Source: Opitutia bacterium
GTDB taxonomy: Bacteria; Verrucomicrobiota; Verrucomicrobiia; Opitutales; Opitutaceae
Assembly (NCBI GenBank): GCA_016187945.1
Contig: JACPIT010000007.1
Coordinates: 1-64,000 of the forward strand
DNA: 64,000 nucleotides
Reading direction: 5' to 3'
Part shown: one piece after another, positions 41,087 to 50,353 of the stretch
Layout of the letters: every line of letters begins with the position of its first letter
Numbering within the stretch: position 1 is the first letter of the stretch
The notes under the pieces: model-generated
Database searches by the model: none
Told to the model about the DNA's origin: nothing
What the model saw: the letters and a program-made list of their open reading frames with translations, nothing else
Program-made: the position numbers and the translations under genes

Positions 41087-41920
41087 GTGACCTCGTCATT
41101 CCCGTCCGCTCAATCCTCCTCGTCGCGCGCCTCGGCCGCGCATCCGGCGTCCGCCCGATGGTTCGATGCCGCGATCTTCGACATGGATGGCGTGCTCACC
41201 GACACCGCGGCCGTTCACTCGGCCGCATGGAAGCAGGCGTTCGATGAGTTCCTCCGCACCTGGGCGCAGCGCACCGGAGCGATGTTCGAGGAATTCTGCC
41301 ACGCGCGCGACTACCGGGCGCATGTGGATGGCAGGCCCCGTCACCAAGGCGTCGCATCGTTCCTCGCCTCGCGCGGCATTTCGTTGCCGCAAGGCTCGCC
41401 CAACGATCTTCCGCGCACCGGGACGATCTGCGGGCTCGGCAACCGAAAGAACGAACTCTTCCACGCCGCCATCGCGGCGAGCGGAGCCGCGGTTTACCCG
41501 TCGACGGTCGCACTCATCCGCGCGCTGCACGTCGCGGGCATCAAAGTCGGGCTCGCCACCTCCAGCCGCAACTCGGAGCTGATTCTCTCTCGCAGCCGGA
41601 CCGCGTCGCTCTTTGCGACGGTGGTCGATGGCCTTGTTTCCGAGCGGCTCGGCCTGCGCGGCAAACCGCTGCCGGACATTTTCGCGGCCGCGAGCGCCAA
41701 CCTGGGCGCCGAGCCGGCGCGTGCGGTGATCTTCGAGGATGCCGTTTCCGGAGTGCGCGCGGGTGCCGACGGCGGGTTCGCTCTCGTGATCGGCGTCGCC
41801 CGGGAGAACAACGCGTGGGAGTTGCGCGAGAACGGCGCGGACTTCGTGGTCGAAGACCTCGGCGGGTTAAGCGTCGAAAAAATCGACGAGCAGGTTCGCC
41901 TCAAACGCGCCGCGGCGTGA
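41087..41920 (+). CDS. Beta-phosphoglucomutase
   Basis: This HAD-superfamily enzyme interconverts beta-glucose-1-phosphate and glucose-6-phosphate, the step after inverting GH65 phosphorolysis. The 277-residue protein has the nucleophile motif F-D-M-D-G-V-L-T-D-T (Asp32, Asp34), then A-T-S-S-R-N-S, G-L-R-G-K-P-L-P-D-I-F and F-E-D-A-V-S-G-V-R-A-G. GTG 41087 is the closest sensible start. A GTG at 40973 is also in frame but adds 38 residues of non-family sequence. A Ser/Ala-rich stretch precedes the catalytic strand. It sits between the receptor and transporter genes. Confidence 0.87.
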   Translation: MTSSFPSAQSSSSRASAAHPASARWFDAAIFDMDGVLTDTAAVHSAAWKQAFDEFLRTWAQRTGAMFEEFCHARDYRAHVDGRPRHQGVASFLASRGISLPQGSPNDLPRTGTICGLGNRKNELFHAAIAASGAAVYPSTVALIRALHVAGIKVGLATSSRNSELILSRSRTASLFATVVDGLVSERLGLRGKPLPDIFAAASANLGAEPARAVIFEDAVSGVRAGADGGFALVIGVARENNAWELRENGADFVVEDLGGLSVEKIDEQVRLKRAAA

Positions 41921-41931
41921 GGATCGCCGCC

Positions 41932-43452
41932 ATGTCTTCCGTCATGCTCCCCAAACCCCGACTGAATTTCTGGCAGCTCTGGAACATGAACTTCGGCTAC
42001 GTCGGCATCCAGTTCGGTTTCGCGCTGCAGAACGCAAACGTCAGCCGCATTTTCGAGACGCTCGGTGCGCGTGTGGACGAGATTCCGATCCTCTGGATCG
42101 CCGGCCCGGTCACCGGCTTGCTCGTGCAGCCGGTCGTCGGCTACATGAGCGACAAGACCTGGAATCGCCTCGGTCGTCGCAAGCCCTACTTCCTGGTCGG
42201 TGCGCTGTGCGCGTCGGCCGCGCTGCTCGTGATGCCGAACTCGCCGGCGCTGTGGTTCGCCGCGGGCATGCTCTGGATCATGGACGCGGCCATCAACATC
42301 ACGATGGAGCCGATGCGCGCTTTCGTGGGCGACATGCTGCCGGACGACCAGCGGACGACTGGCTTTGCCGTGCAGACGTTCTTCATCGGGGCGAGTTCCG
42401 TGATCGGTTCGCTGCTGCCATATCTGCTGACGAACGTGTTTCACGTCGCGAACACCGCGCCCGAGGGGCACGTGCCGGATTCCGTGAAATGGTCCTTCGG
42501 TCTCGGCGGCGTCATCTATTTGGCGGCAGTGCTCTGGACGGTGTGGAAAGTGAAGGAGTATTCTCCGGAAGAGCAGCGCGCGTTTCACGGCGAGACGGAG
42601 CAGACGGCGGAAGCGGCGGGGGAGACCGTCGTGCTCGAGCCGGCGCACTACTATCGCGTCGGCGGTGTCGTCGCTCTCGCCGGCGCGGCCTTCACAGCGC
42701 TGATCTGGGCGCTGCGCTGGGACAAGGGCCTCTACATTCTGTCCGGCGGCGCGATCTTCTACGGCTTGTTGCAGGGCGTGACCGCGTGGCGCTACGGAGC
42801 CGGCAAGAAGCGGGGCTTGGTCGAGCTGGTTTACGACGTGAACAACATGCCGCGTTCCATGCGCCAGCTCGCGCTGGCGCAGATGTTCACGTGGTTCGCG
42901 CTCTTCGCGTTCTTCATCTACGCGACGGCGGCGGTGACCGAGCATCATTTCGGCACGACCGATCCGAAGACCGTCGCCTACAACGCCGGCGCAAACTGGG
43001 TCGGCGTGCTGATGTCCGTCTACAACGGCGTCGCCGCGCTGGCCGCGTTCGTGTTGCCGCCGCTGGCGCGACGCCTCAGCCGTGTGCGCACGCACGCGCT
43101 GTGCCTCGGTGTCGGCGGCGTCGGTCTCGGTTCGGTCTATTTCCTCGCGGAGCCGCGGTGGCTGATCGTCTCGATGATCGGTCTCGGTGTCGGCTGGGCG
43201 AGTTTGCTCACGCTGCCTTACGCGATTCTCAGCAGCGTCGTGCCCTACCGGAAGATGGGCGTCTACATGGGCATGTTTAATTTTTTCATCGTCATCCCGC
43301 AGATTCTCGCCGCGGCCGTGCTCGGCTTGCTCGTGCGGACGGTCTTCCACGGCCACGCGGTCAACGCGCTCCTGCTCGGCGGCCTGTCGATGATCCTCGC
43401 CGCGGGCCTGATGCTGCGTGTGCACGACGAACCGCGTGCGCCCGCCTCCTAG
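41932..43452 (+). CDS. MFS sugar transporter (GPH/SLC45-like)
   Basis: This 506-residue integral membrane protein has about 12 predicted helices. The N-terminus L-W-N-M-N-F-G-Y-V-G-I-Q-F-G-F-A-L-Q-N-A is typical of the sucrose/maltose type of the GPH family. The cytoplasmic loop 2-3 motif G-Y-M-S-D-K-T-W-N-R-L-G-R-R-K-P-Y is present. These carriers move disaccharides by proton symport. Lying between beta-phosphoglucomutase and the GH65 phosphorylase, it most likely imports an alpha-linked disaccharide such as maltose, nigerose or kojibiose. It starts 11 bases after the mutase gene. Confidence 0.9.
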   Translation: MSSVMLPKPRLNFWQLWNMNFGYVGIQFGFALQNANVSRIFETLGARVDEIPILWIAGPVTGLLVQPVVGYMSDKTWNRLGRRKPYFLVGALCASAALLVMPNSPALWFAAGMLWIMDAAINITMEPMRAFVGDMLPDDQRTTGFAVQTFFIGASSVIGSLLPYLLTNVFHVANTAPEGHVPDSVKWSFGLGGVIYLAAVLWTVWKVKEYSPEEQRAFHGETEQTAEAAGETVVLEPAHYYRVGGVVALAGAAFTALIWALRWDKGLYILSGGAIFYGLLQGVTAWRYGAGKKRGLVELVYDVNNMPRSMRQLALAQMFTWFALFAFFIYATAAVTEHHFGTTDPKTVAYNAGANWVGVLMSVYNGVAALAAFVLPPLARRLSRVRTHALCLGVGGVGLGSVYFLAEPRWLIVSMIGLGVGWASLLTLPYAILSSVVPYRKMGVYMGMFNFFIVIPQILAAAVLGLLVRTVFHGHAVNALLLGGLSMILAAGLMLRVHDEPRAPAS

Positions 43453-43458
43453 TTTTTG

Positions 43459-45813
43459 ATGAATCCTCTTTGGCAAGTCACCACGACCGAATGCTCCGGC
43501 GGCAAGGAAAACCTCCTGCGCCGCGGCAATGTCTATCAAATCGCCAACGGCTACATGGGCTATCGCGGAACGCTCGACGAGTTCGGGCCTGACGAAGCCG
43601 TGGGCATCACGCTCGCCGGACTCTTCGACCAGGTCGGCACGGCCTGGCGGGAACCGGTGAATGCGCCCAACGGCGCATTCACCCAGGTCGAGCTCGACGG
43701 TCACGCGGTCTCGGCGCTCGGTGACGACGTCGTGCAGCATCGCCAGACGCTGCATTTCGCGAATGCGCTGTTCGAGCGCGAGACGCGCTTCGCCGTCGGC
43801 GATAAATGCGTCACGCTGCACTCGACGCGCTTCCTGAGCGCCGACGAGCCTCACCTCGGCGTCGTGCGATTCACGGTGACGTGCGATCGTGACGCGGAAA
43901 TCACGCTCCGCACCGGCATCGACGCGAACGTCTGGGATCTCAACGGTCCGCATCTACGCGAGTTGGCGACCTCGATCGACGGCGATGTGCTCGGCGTCGA
44001 GGGGCGCACGCACGAACTTCGCAAGCGCGTCGCCGTCGCCGAAGCGGTGTCCGGTGCGCCCGCCGCCGAGCGGCGCGACGACAGCGGCGGGCGACGCCTG
44101 CGGGTATTCGCGGTTCGCGTTCGTGCCGGCGTCCCGATGACGTTTGTGAAGTATTTCGCGGTGTGCTCGGACAACGATCCCGGGGCGGACGCGCCGCTTC
44201 CGGCCGCGATCCGGGTCGTGCGGCGCGCGCGCGAACGCGGTTACGAGGATTGTCTCGCGGGGCATTCGGCTGCGTGGGCCGAAAAATGGGCCGGCTGCGA
44301 CGTGCGGATCGAAGGCGACGACGAGGCGCAGCACGCACTCCGCTACAGCATCCTGCAACTGCTGATGGTCGCACCGGCGCGCGGCAGCGGAAATTCCATC
44401 CCCGCGCGGGCGCTGTCGGGCCAGGTCTACAAGGGCGCGATCTTCTGGGACACGGAGATGTTCATGTTCCCGTTCTTTCTTCACACGTATCCGGAAAAGG
44501 CGGTGGAGCTGCTGCGCTATCGCATCCGCACGCTCGACGGCGCACGGCGCAAGGCGGCGACGGAGGGCGCCGGCTACCGCGGCGCGTTCTACGCGTGGGA
44601 AAGCCAGGACACCGGCGACGACGCCTGCACGTATTTCAACATCGGCGACCCGATCACGGGCCGCGAGCTGCGCACGCATTTCCGGGACAAGCAGGTTCAC
44701 ATCAGCGGCGACGTCGCGATCGCGTTCTGGCAACATTTCAAACTCACCGGCGACGACTCGCTGCTGCTCGACGGCGGCGCGGAGGTCATCCTCGAGTGCG
44801 CGCGATTCTACTATTCGTATGCGCACTATCGGCAGGATCAGGGGCGCTACGAGATCCTCGATGTCGTCGGCCCCGACGAGTATCACGAGCGCGTCAACAA
44901 CAACGCCTTCACCAATGCCGTCGCGCGCGAAACCTTTGCGATCGCGAGTGCGGTGGTGGAGCATCTGCGGGTGGCGCATCCGGACGCGCTCGCGGCGTTG
45001 CTGGAAAAGCTCGCGATCGCGGGCGAGCTGCCCGGCTTCGCGGAGACGGCGGCGCGCCTCCACGTGCCGGCTCCCGATCCGGCGACCGGCGTGATCGAGC
45101 AATTCGACGGCTACTTCAAGCTGCGCGAGGCCTCGGTCGAGGAACTGCGCGCGAAGATGGTGCATCCGCACGAATATCTCGGCGCCGGGCAGGGGCTCGC
45201 CGTGCCGACGAAAATCATCAAGCAGGCGGACGTCGTGATGATGCTCAATCTGTTCAAGACTCGCTACTCGGCCGACGTGAAACGCGCCAACTGGCGCTAC
45301 TACGAGCCGCGCACCGAGCACGGTTCGAGCTTGAGCGCGTGCGCCTACGCGATGGTCGCGGCGGAGATCGGCGACCTCGCGTCGGCCTATCGCTATTTTC
45401 TCAAAACCGCGACGATCGACCTCCACGCCGCCTACAAAGTCTACGTCGGCACCGTCTTCATGGGCGGCTCGCACCCCGCGGCGAACGGCGGCGCGTGGAT
45501 GACCGCAGTGCTCGGCTTCGGCGGTGTGCTTGCGGATCAGCACGGCGTGCGCATCGAGCCGCGTCTGCCCGCGGCATGGCGCGTCTTGGAGTTCGGCCTC
45601 GTCTATCGCGGCGACCGTTTCCGCATGCGGATTGACGCGGCGACGGTGAGCGTCGCCGCCGATCCCGCCAACCGTTCCGAGCGGAGCTTCACGGTCGCAC
45701 GCGAGACATTCGCTTGTCGTGCGGGCGAAACCCGCGTCGTGCCCTTCGCGTCGAGCGCCGCGGAGCGGGCGTCGAGCCGGACTGGCCGCGACACGATTTC
45801 CTCGTCGCGATGA
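43459..45813 (+). CDS. GH65 disaccharide phosphorylase (maltose/nigerose/kojibiose type)
   Basis: GH65 phosphorylases split alpha-linked glucose disaccharides with phosphate, giving beta-glucose-1-phosphate and glucose. The 784-residue protein has N-G-Y-M-G-Y-R-G at the start and F-W-D-T-E-M-F in the barrel. The general acid is Glu474 in V-V-G-P-D-E-Y-H. The phosphate and +1 region follows (K-Q-A-D-V-V-M, R-T-E-H-G-S-S-L-S). The linkage specificity depends on loop residues I cannot read with confidence. The next gene looks like an alpha-1,3-glucanase, which makes nigerose a good candidate beside maltose. Its stop overlaps the next start (ATGA). Confidence 0.92.
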   Translation: MNPLWQVTTTECSGGKENLLRRGNVYQIANGYMGYRGTLDEFGPDEAVGITLAGLFDQVGTAWREPVNAPNGAFTQVELDGHAVSALGDDVVQHRQTLHFANALFERETRFAVGDKCVTLHSTRFLSADEPHLGVVRFTVTCDRDAEITLRTGIDANVWDLNGPHLRELATSIDGDVLGVEGRTHELRKRVAVAEAVSGAPAAERRDDSGGRRLRVFAVRVRAGVPMTFVKYFAVCSDNDPGADAPLPAAIRVVRRARERGYEDCLAGHSAAWAEKWAGCDVRIEGDDEAQHALRYSILQLLMVAPARGSGNSIPARALSGQVYKGAIFWDTEMFMFPFFLHTYPEKAVELLRYRIRTLDGARRKAATEGAGYRGAFYAWESQDTGDDACTYFNIGDPITGRELRTHFRDKQVHISGDVAIAFWQHFKLTGDDSLLLDGGAEVILECARFYYSYAHYRQDQGRYEILDVVGPDEYHERVNNNAFTNAVARETFAIASAVVEHLRVAHPDALAALLEKLAIAGELPGFAETAARLHVPAPDPATGVIEQFDGYFKLREASVEELRAKMVHPHEYLGAGQGLAVPTKIIKQADVVMMLNLFKTRYSADVKRANWRYYEPRTEHGSSLSACAYAMVAAEIGDLASAYRYFLKTATIDLHAAYKVYVGTVFMGGSHPAANGGAWMTAVLGFGGVLADQHGVRIEPRLPAAWRVLEFGLVYRGDRFRMRIDAATVSVAADPANRSERSFTVARETFACRAGETRVVPFASSAAERASSRTGRDTISSSR

Positions 45814-47561
45814 AACGGAAATATCCGATCGCGCTCGTGGCCGCCCTCGCGCTGGCGATGCTGCTCAACGTCGGCCTCGGCGCGCCCAGCGGAAAAATCG
45901 GGGCGGACATTCCGTGGACGACGATCGAAGCCGAGGACATGCGCGGCACGGGCACGACGCTCGGACCGATCTATGCGCCGCATCGCGTGGAGATGGAGTC
46001 TTCCTGCCAACGATGCGTGAAACTCGCGCAGGCCGGCGAGCACGTGGAGTTCGCATCGCCGATCGCGTGCGATGCGCTGGTTGTCCGCTATCATCTGCCG
46101 GACGCGCCGAAGGGCGGTGGACTCGCCTCGAGTCTCGCGTTGTCGGTCAACGGCCACGTCGTGCGCGAACTGGCGCTCAGTTCACGCGACATGTGGCTCT
46201 ACGGCGCCTATCCTTTCTCCAACGATCCACGGCAGGCGAAGCCGCGGAATTTCTACGACGAACTGCGTGTGAAAGGAGTCGTGCTCGCCCGGGGCGACGT
46301 CGTGCGTCTTCAAAAAATTGCCGGTGACGGCGTCGATTGCGTCATCGACTTGGTCGACCTCGAGGTCGTCTCGCCCGCCGTGGTGCGTCCCCGGGGCTCG
46401 CTTTCTGTGCTCGACTACGGCGCAGGCGGCGAGGGCGAAACCGACGACACAGAGGCGCTGCGGCGCACCATCGCGGCCGCGCAGCGGAAGAGCGGCGGCA
46501 TCGTCTGGGTGCCGGCGGGGAACTACAAAGTCACGGGCGACATCGTCATTCCCTCAAACGTCACGATCCAAGGTGCCGGCATGTGGCACACGACTTTCGT
46601 GGGCGACGCGGCACTCTACGGCGACGCCGCGCGGCGCGTGCGACTCAAGCTGACCGGCGCGAACGTGCACATGGCGGACTTCGCGGTCGTCGGCGCCCTG
46701 AATTACCGCGACGACAGCGAGGCAAACGACGGCATCGTGGGCGCGGATTGCCGCGATGCGTCGATCTCCCGTGTCTGGGTGGAGCACACGAAGGCCGGCG
46801 CGTGGATCTACAATGGCGTCAATCTCGTGATTGAAGGCTGCCGGTTTCGCAACCTGCTCGCCGATGGCGTCAACCTTTGCGTGGGCACGACACGCTCCGT
46901 CGTCCAGAATTGCTCGGCACGCGGCACGGGCGACGACTGCTACGCGATCTGGCCGGTGCCGTCCGACCAGGGCCACGACGAATGGGCGGAGAAGCCCGGG
47001 CACAACGTCATCCGGCGCTGCACGGGGCAATTGCCGTTCCTCGCCAACGGCGCTTCGTTCTACGGCGGCGCGAGCAATCGCATCGAGGACTGCCTGTTCA
47101 CGGACATCACGGCCGGTTGCGGCATCCTGCTCAGCACGACGTTTCCGACCGCGGACGCTGCGGGCAAGGTGGACAACAATTTCAGCGGCGAGACGGTCGT
47201 GCAAAACTGCCGGCTGATCCGTTGCGGCGGCTACGACCACGATTGGGCGTGGCGCAGCGCGTTGCAGCTCTGCCTCCATCGCCGCAGCATCGCGGGCGTG
47301 CGCATTCGGCAGACGGAAATACGCGACAGCCTGTCCGAGGGCCTGTCGGTGCTCGCCCCCGGACGCGCGAAAGGGCAGGGCACGCTCGCGGACGCTCGAT
47401 TGGAAGACGTCACCATCGTCGGCACGGGCCTCGGCGCACCGCACCGGCCGGCGGTTTGGATCCGCCACGATGCAGCGGGCGGCTTCACCTGCGCGGACTC
47501 GTCATTGGGAGCGGTCTGCAACGAGTCCGCCGATTTCGTGATCCGCACCGATTCGCACTGA
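45810..47561 (+). CDS. GH87-like beta-helix glucanase (mycodextranase/alpha-1,3-glucanase type)
   Basis: This 583-residue exported protein has a signal peptide of about 26 residues. A beta-sandwich follows at about 35-190 (W-T-T-I-E-A-E-D-M, a CBM35-like opening). A right-handed beta-helix follows from about 195 (V-L-D-Y-G-A-G-G-E-G-E-T-D-D-T-E-A-L). The likely catalytic pair is in G-T-G-D-D-C-Y-A-I-W (Asp375, Asp376), as in GH87 enzymes that cut alpha-1,3-glucan or nigeran. Family assignment rests on this motif and the domain order. Other beta-helix families such as pectate-lyase-like proteins are possible. It is coupled by ATGA to the GH65 gene and would supply its substrates from a polymer. 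Confidence 0.75.
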   Translation: MKRKYPIALVAALALAMLLNVGLGAPSGKIGADIPWTTIEAEDMRGTGTTLGPIYAPHRVEMESSCQRCVKLAQAGEHVEFASPIACDALVVRYHLPDAPKGGGLASSLALSVNGHVVRELALSSRDMWLYGAYPFSNDPRQAKPRNFYDELRVKGVVLARGDVVRLQKIAGDGVDCVIDLVDLEVVSPAVVRPRGSLSVLDYGAGGEGETDDTEALRRTIAAAQRKSGGIVWVPAGNYKVTGDIVIPSNVTIQGAGMWHTTFVGDAALYGDAARRVRLKLTGANVHMADFAVVGALNYRDDSEANDGIVGADCRDASISRVWVEHTKAGAWIYNGVNLVIEGCRFRNLLADGVNLCVGTTRSVVQNCSARGTGDDCYAIWPVPSDQGHDEWAEKPGHNVIRRCTGQLPFLANGASFYGGASNRIEDCLFTDITAGCGILLSTTFPTADAAGKVDNNFSGETVVQNCRLIRCGGYDHDWAWRSALQLCLHRRSIAGVRIRQTEIRDSLSEGLSVLAPGRAKGQGTLADARLEDVTIVGTGLGAPHRPAVWIRHDAAGGFTCADSSLGAVCNESADFVIRTDSH

Positions 47562-47687
47562 AGCCGCCGTTTGCCAGTGGAGGGAGGCCGTTGCGTCACG
47601 AGCCAGCCCGTTCGGGTCTCTTGCCAACATTGGGTAATGCCACTCACGAGGTTGACCACTCAGGCTCGCATCCGCATTAGAAATTCC

Positions 47688-48770
47688 ATGCTTTCGGTCA
47701 CCCCAGCCGGAAAGGTCACCCTGCAGGACGTGGCGGTCCGCGCCGGCGTGTCCATTTCCACGGCGTCGCGCAGTCTCACGGGAGCCGTCAGCATCTCCAA
47801 GGATACGCAGGCGCGCGTCCTGTCTGCGGCGGAGGAGCTCGGCTACCGTCACAATCCGCTCCTTGGAGAGGTCATGCGCTCGACGCGCCGCGGCGCGGCC
47901 AACCAATGCCTCGGCACGCTCGCCTACGTCACGCCTTACGACGACGTGCAGGAGTGGCGGGAAACGCCGACGCTATGCCGCCACTGGTCGGCCGCACGCG
48001 AGCAGGCCGCGCTGTTTGGATTCGGCATGACGGAGTTTGCGCTGACGTCGCACGGCATGACGGCTCGCCGGCTCGGCGACATCCTGCGCGCACGCGGCAT
48101 CACCGGCATCCTGCTCGCCGCGTTTCCGAAGGATCCGTTCGAACTGGTGTTGCCGTGGGAGTATTTTGCGACCGTGCCTGTCGGCCACATGGTCCAGAAC
48201 CCGCAGCTCGATTGCGTGGTGAGCGATCACACGCAGGCGGTCCTGCTTTCCGGCCGCACGCTGGCGGCGCGCGGTTACCGGCGGATCGGTCTGGCGATCG
48301 AGAACTATCAAAATTCCATCACGAACCACGGTTGGGCGAACGGCTGCGCCGCTCTCGCCCTGGAAAATCCCGGGCTGGCGAACATTCCCTGCTATCTGCC
48401 CGATCGGATGACGAAGGCCGGGTTTCTCGCTTGGACGCGCGAGCAGCGCGTGGATTGCGTGCTGACGCTTTCGACGTTTCGCAACACCGCCAACCCGATG
48501 CGCGATTGGCTGGCCGGCGCCGGGCTCGTCTGCCCGCGCGACATCGGCCTGGTGTCGCTCGACATCACCAACGCCACGGCCGGCTGGGCCGGGATCGACC
48601 AAAACTCCGACGAAATCGGCAAGGCCGCCGTCGACCTCGTGATGGCCAAGCTTCGCGCGGGCGAGCACGGCATTCCCAAGGTTCGCCGCAGTCTGCTGGT
48701 GCACTGCCACTGGCGCGAAGGCGCCACGGTGCGCGACACGTCTCCGGCGCGTCAGTCCGATCCGGAATAA
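47688..48770 (+). CDS. LacI-family transcriptional regulator
   Basis: In this 360-residue protein the N-terminal HTH and hinge are V-T-L-Q-D-V-A-V-R-A-G-V-S-I-S-T-A-S-R-S, with hinge L-G-Y-R-H-N-P. A periplasmic-binding-protein-like domain follows (G-I-T-G-I-L-L-A, R-G-Y-R-R-I-G-L-A, D-I-G-L-V-S-L-D). The central region is less like a sugar pocket of known type, so the effector is unknown. ATG 47688 is closest to the HTH; ATG 47637 is an alternative that adds 17 residues. It follows the alpha-glucan genes on the same strand and is their likely local regulator. Confidence 0.9.
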   Translation: MLSVTPAGKVTLQDVAVRAGVSISTASRSLTGAVSISKDTQARVLSAAEELGYRHNPLLGEVMRSTRRGAANQCLGTLAYVTPYDDVQEWRETPTLCRHWSAAREQAALFGFGMTEFALTSHGMTARRLGDILRARGITGILLAAFPKDPFELVLPWEYFATVPVGHMVQNPQLDCVVSDHTQAVLLSGRTLAARGYRRIGLAIENYQNSITNHGWANGCAALALENPGLANIPCYLPDRMTKAGFLAWTREQRVDCVLTLSTFRNTANPMRDWLAGAGLVCPRDIGLVSLDITNATAGWAGIDQNSDEIGKAAVDLVMAKLRAGEHGIPKVRRSLLVHCHWREGATVRDTSPARQSDPE

Positions 48771-48809
48771 AGTTGCTGACGACGGTTCGTCTCCCGCGAA
48801 GATGCCGAG

Positions 48810-49832
48810 ATGCCTGCCGAGCGCCCCATGTCCCCTGCGGAGTTTCGACGCTTCTACAAAAACAAACCGGTCCTGATCACGGGCGGACTCGGCTTCATCG
48901 GCTCGAATCTCGCGCGCACGCTCGTCGGACTCGGCGCGCGCGTGACGCTGGTCGACAGCCTGATTCCGGAATACGGCGGCAATCGCCGAAACATTGCCGG
49001 CCTCGAGGGCAAACTCGTGGTCAACATCTCCGATGTGCGCGACCACCACAGCCTGCCGATCTTCCTGCGCGGGCAGGAAGTGCTGTTCAATCTCGCCGGA
49101 CAGACGAGCCACATGGATTCGATGTCGGACCCGTTCACCGACCTCGAGATCAACGGCCGCGCCCAGCTCTCGCTCCTCGAAGCGTGTCGGAAGCACAATC
49201 CCGGCATCCGCGTCGTCTTCGCGAGCACGCGGCAGATTTACGGCCGCCCCGATTACCTGCCCGTCGACGAGAAACACCCGCTGCGCCCGGTCGATGTCAA
49301 CGGCATCAACAAGCTCGCGGGCGAACAGTTCCACCTGCTCTACTCGGAGGTCCACGGCATCCGCAGCACGGTGCTGCGCCTGACGAACACGATCGGCCCG
49401 CGCATGCGGATCAAGGACGCGCGCCAGACCTTCGTCGGCATATGGATCAAGAACGCGCTCGAAGGCACGCCGTTCGAGGTGTGGGGGGGCGAGCAGTTGC
49501 GCGACTTCACCTACGTCGACGACGCCGTGGAGGCATTCCTGCTCGCCGCGTGCCGGCGCGAGGCGGTCGGTCGGGTTTTCAACATCGGCGGCATGGAACG
49601 CGTCAGTTTGCGACAACTCGCCGAGGAGCTACGCGACATCGCCGGCGAAAAGGCGAGCTACGCGAGCCGCAAATTCCCCGAAGACCGCAAGAAGATCGAC
49701 ATCGGCGATTTCTACTCGGACGGCACGCTCATCGAGCAGACGCTCGGCTGGAAGCCGCGGGTGGACGTCCGCACCGCCCTGCGCCGCACCGTCGCCTACT
49801 TCCGCCGCGAGCTGCGGCACTACGCCGATTAA
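48810..49832 (+). CDS. NAD-dependent epimerase/dehydratase, atypical YxxxK site
   Basis: This extended short-chain dehydrogenase of 340 residues has the NAD loop L-I-T-G-G-L-G-F-I-G-S-N at about 23-34, then N-L-A-G-Q-T-S-H (the N-L-A-A position) and S-T-R-Q-I-Y-G. Where the catalytic Tyr-x-x-x-Lys should be, the sequence reads N-G-I-N-K-L-A-G-E, so Asn164 replaces Tyr and Lys168 is kept. R-D-F-T-Y-V-D-D-A and F-N-I-G-G are present further on. It may be a subfamily with altered chemistry acting on a nucleotide sugar. No glycosyltransferase lies next to it. Start ATG 48810 (ATG 48828 also possible). Confidence 0.85.
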   Translation: MPAERPMSPAEFRRFYKNKPVLITGGLGFIGSNLARTLVGLGARVTLVDSLIPEYGGNRRNIAGLEGKLVVNISDVRDHHSLPIFLRGQEVLFNLAGQTSHMDSMSDPFTDLEINGRAQLSLLEACRKHNPGIRVVFASTRQIYGRPDYLPVDEKHPLRPVDVNGINKLAGEQFHLLYSEVHGIRSTVLRLTNTIGPRMRIKDARQTFVGIWIKNALEGTPFEVWGGEQLRDFTYVDDAVEAFLLAACRREAVGRVFNIGGMERVSLRQLAEELRDIAGEKASYASRKFPEDRKKIDIGDFYSDGTLIEQTLGWKPRVDVRTALRRTVAYFRRELRHYAD

Positions 49833-49869
49833 GGTTCGCGCAATAGACTGACGCGCACGGAGCGGGAAG

Positions 49870-49895
49870 GTAGGGCGGAGCGGCCCGCTCCGCCG
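49870..49895. repeat. REP-like hairpin GGCGGAGCGG
   Basis: The perfect stem GGCGGAGCGG/CCGCTCCGCC lies 42 bases after the epimerase stop and is preceded by GGTAG as in the RAYT-linked family. It may be another REP class or a transcript end. Confidence 0.6.
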
Positions 49896-49916
49896 CAAGG
49901 GCGATATCACGTCTTC

Positions 49917-49960
49917 GGCGCACCGGGCCGGCGACGAGTGCGATGCCTCGGCGGTGCGCC
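49917..49960. repeat. 44-bp palindromic repeat, copy 2
   Basis: Second copy of the element at 33646-33689, 38 of 44 positions identical in the same orientation, again in a non-coding stretch directly behind a plus-strand gene. Confidence 0.8.
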
Positions 49961-50097
49961 CTGCCTGTCAGTCTGATACGCGATGCGCAAAAGTCTCGAC
50001 GAGGCGAGCGTGGTTTCAGTCTCGACGGGGAGGATGGCGGGCTGATCAAGCGCAGGAGCGCGCGGCACATCACCTTAAAAGAGGTGGTTTTGCTCAT

Positions 50098-50352
50098 ATG
50101 GGATCGCGGTTTCGACGATCTAGATTTCCTGACGTGGACGATTCTCCCGCATCGTTTCCCCGTCCGACCGCGGTCGTGCCGCCGCCTCGTCAGGTGTTCG
50201 TCACCGTGTCGGCGGCGTCGCTCGCTCAGCTCGAGCAGCGCCTGTCGGAAATGGGGCGGTCGGGCTACGTCCAAATCGGTTGCGTCGTGTCCTCTCGCTC
50301 GATTCCCGCGGTCGAAAAGTATTTTTGCCTGATGAGTTTTCTCGCCCACTGA
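50098..50352 (+). CDS. Small hypothetical protein (84 aa)
   Basis: The frame begins at ATG 50098. The first 35 residues are Arg/Pro/Ser-rich, and a more ordered part follows (Q-V-F-V-T-V-S-A-A-S-L-A-Q-L-E-Q-R-L-S-E-M-G). No family is recognised. It ends one base before the ATG of the next gene, which suggests coupling, and the base composition is slightly AT-richer than nearby genes. Confidence 0.45.
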   Translation: MGSRFRRSRFPDVDDSPASFPRPTAVVPPPRQVFVTVSAASLAQLEQRLSEMGRSGYVQIGCVVSSRSIPAVEKYFCLMSFLAH

Positions 50353-50353
50353 C

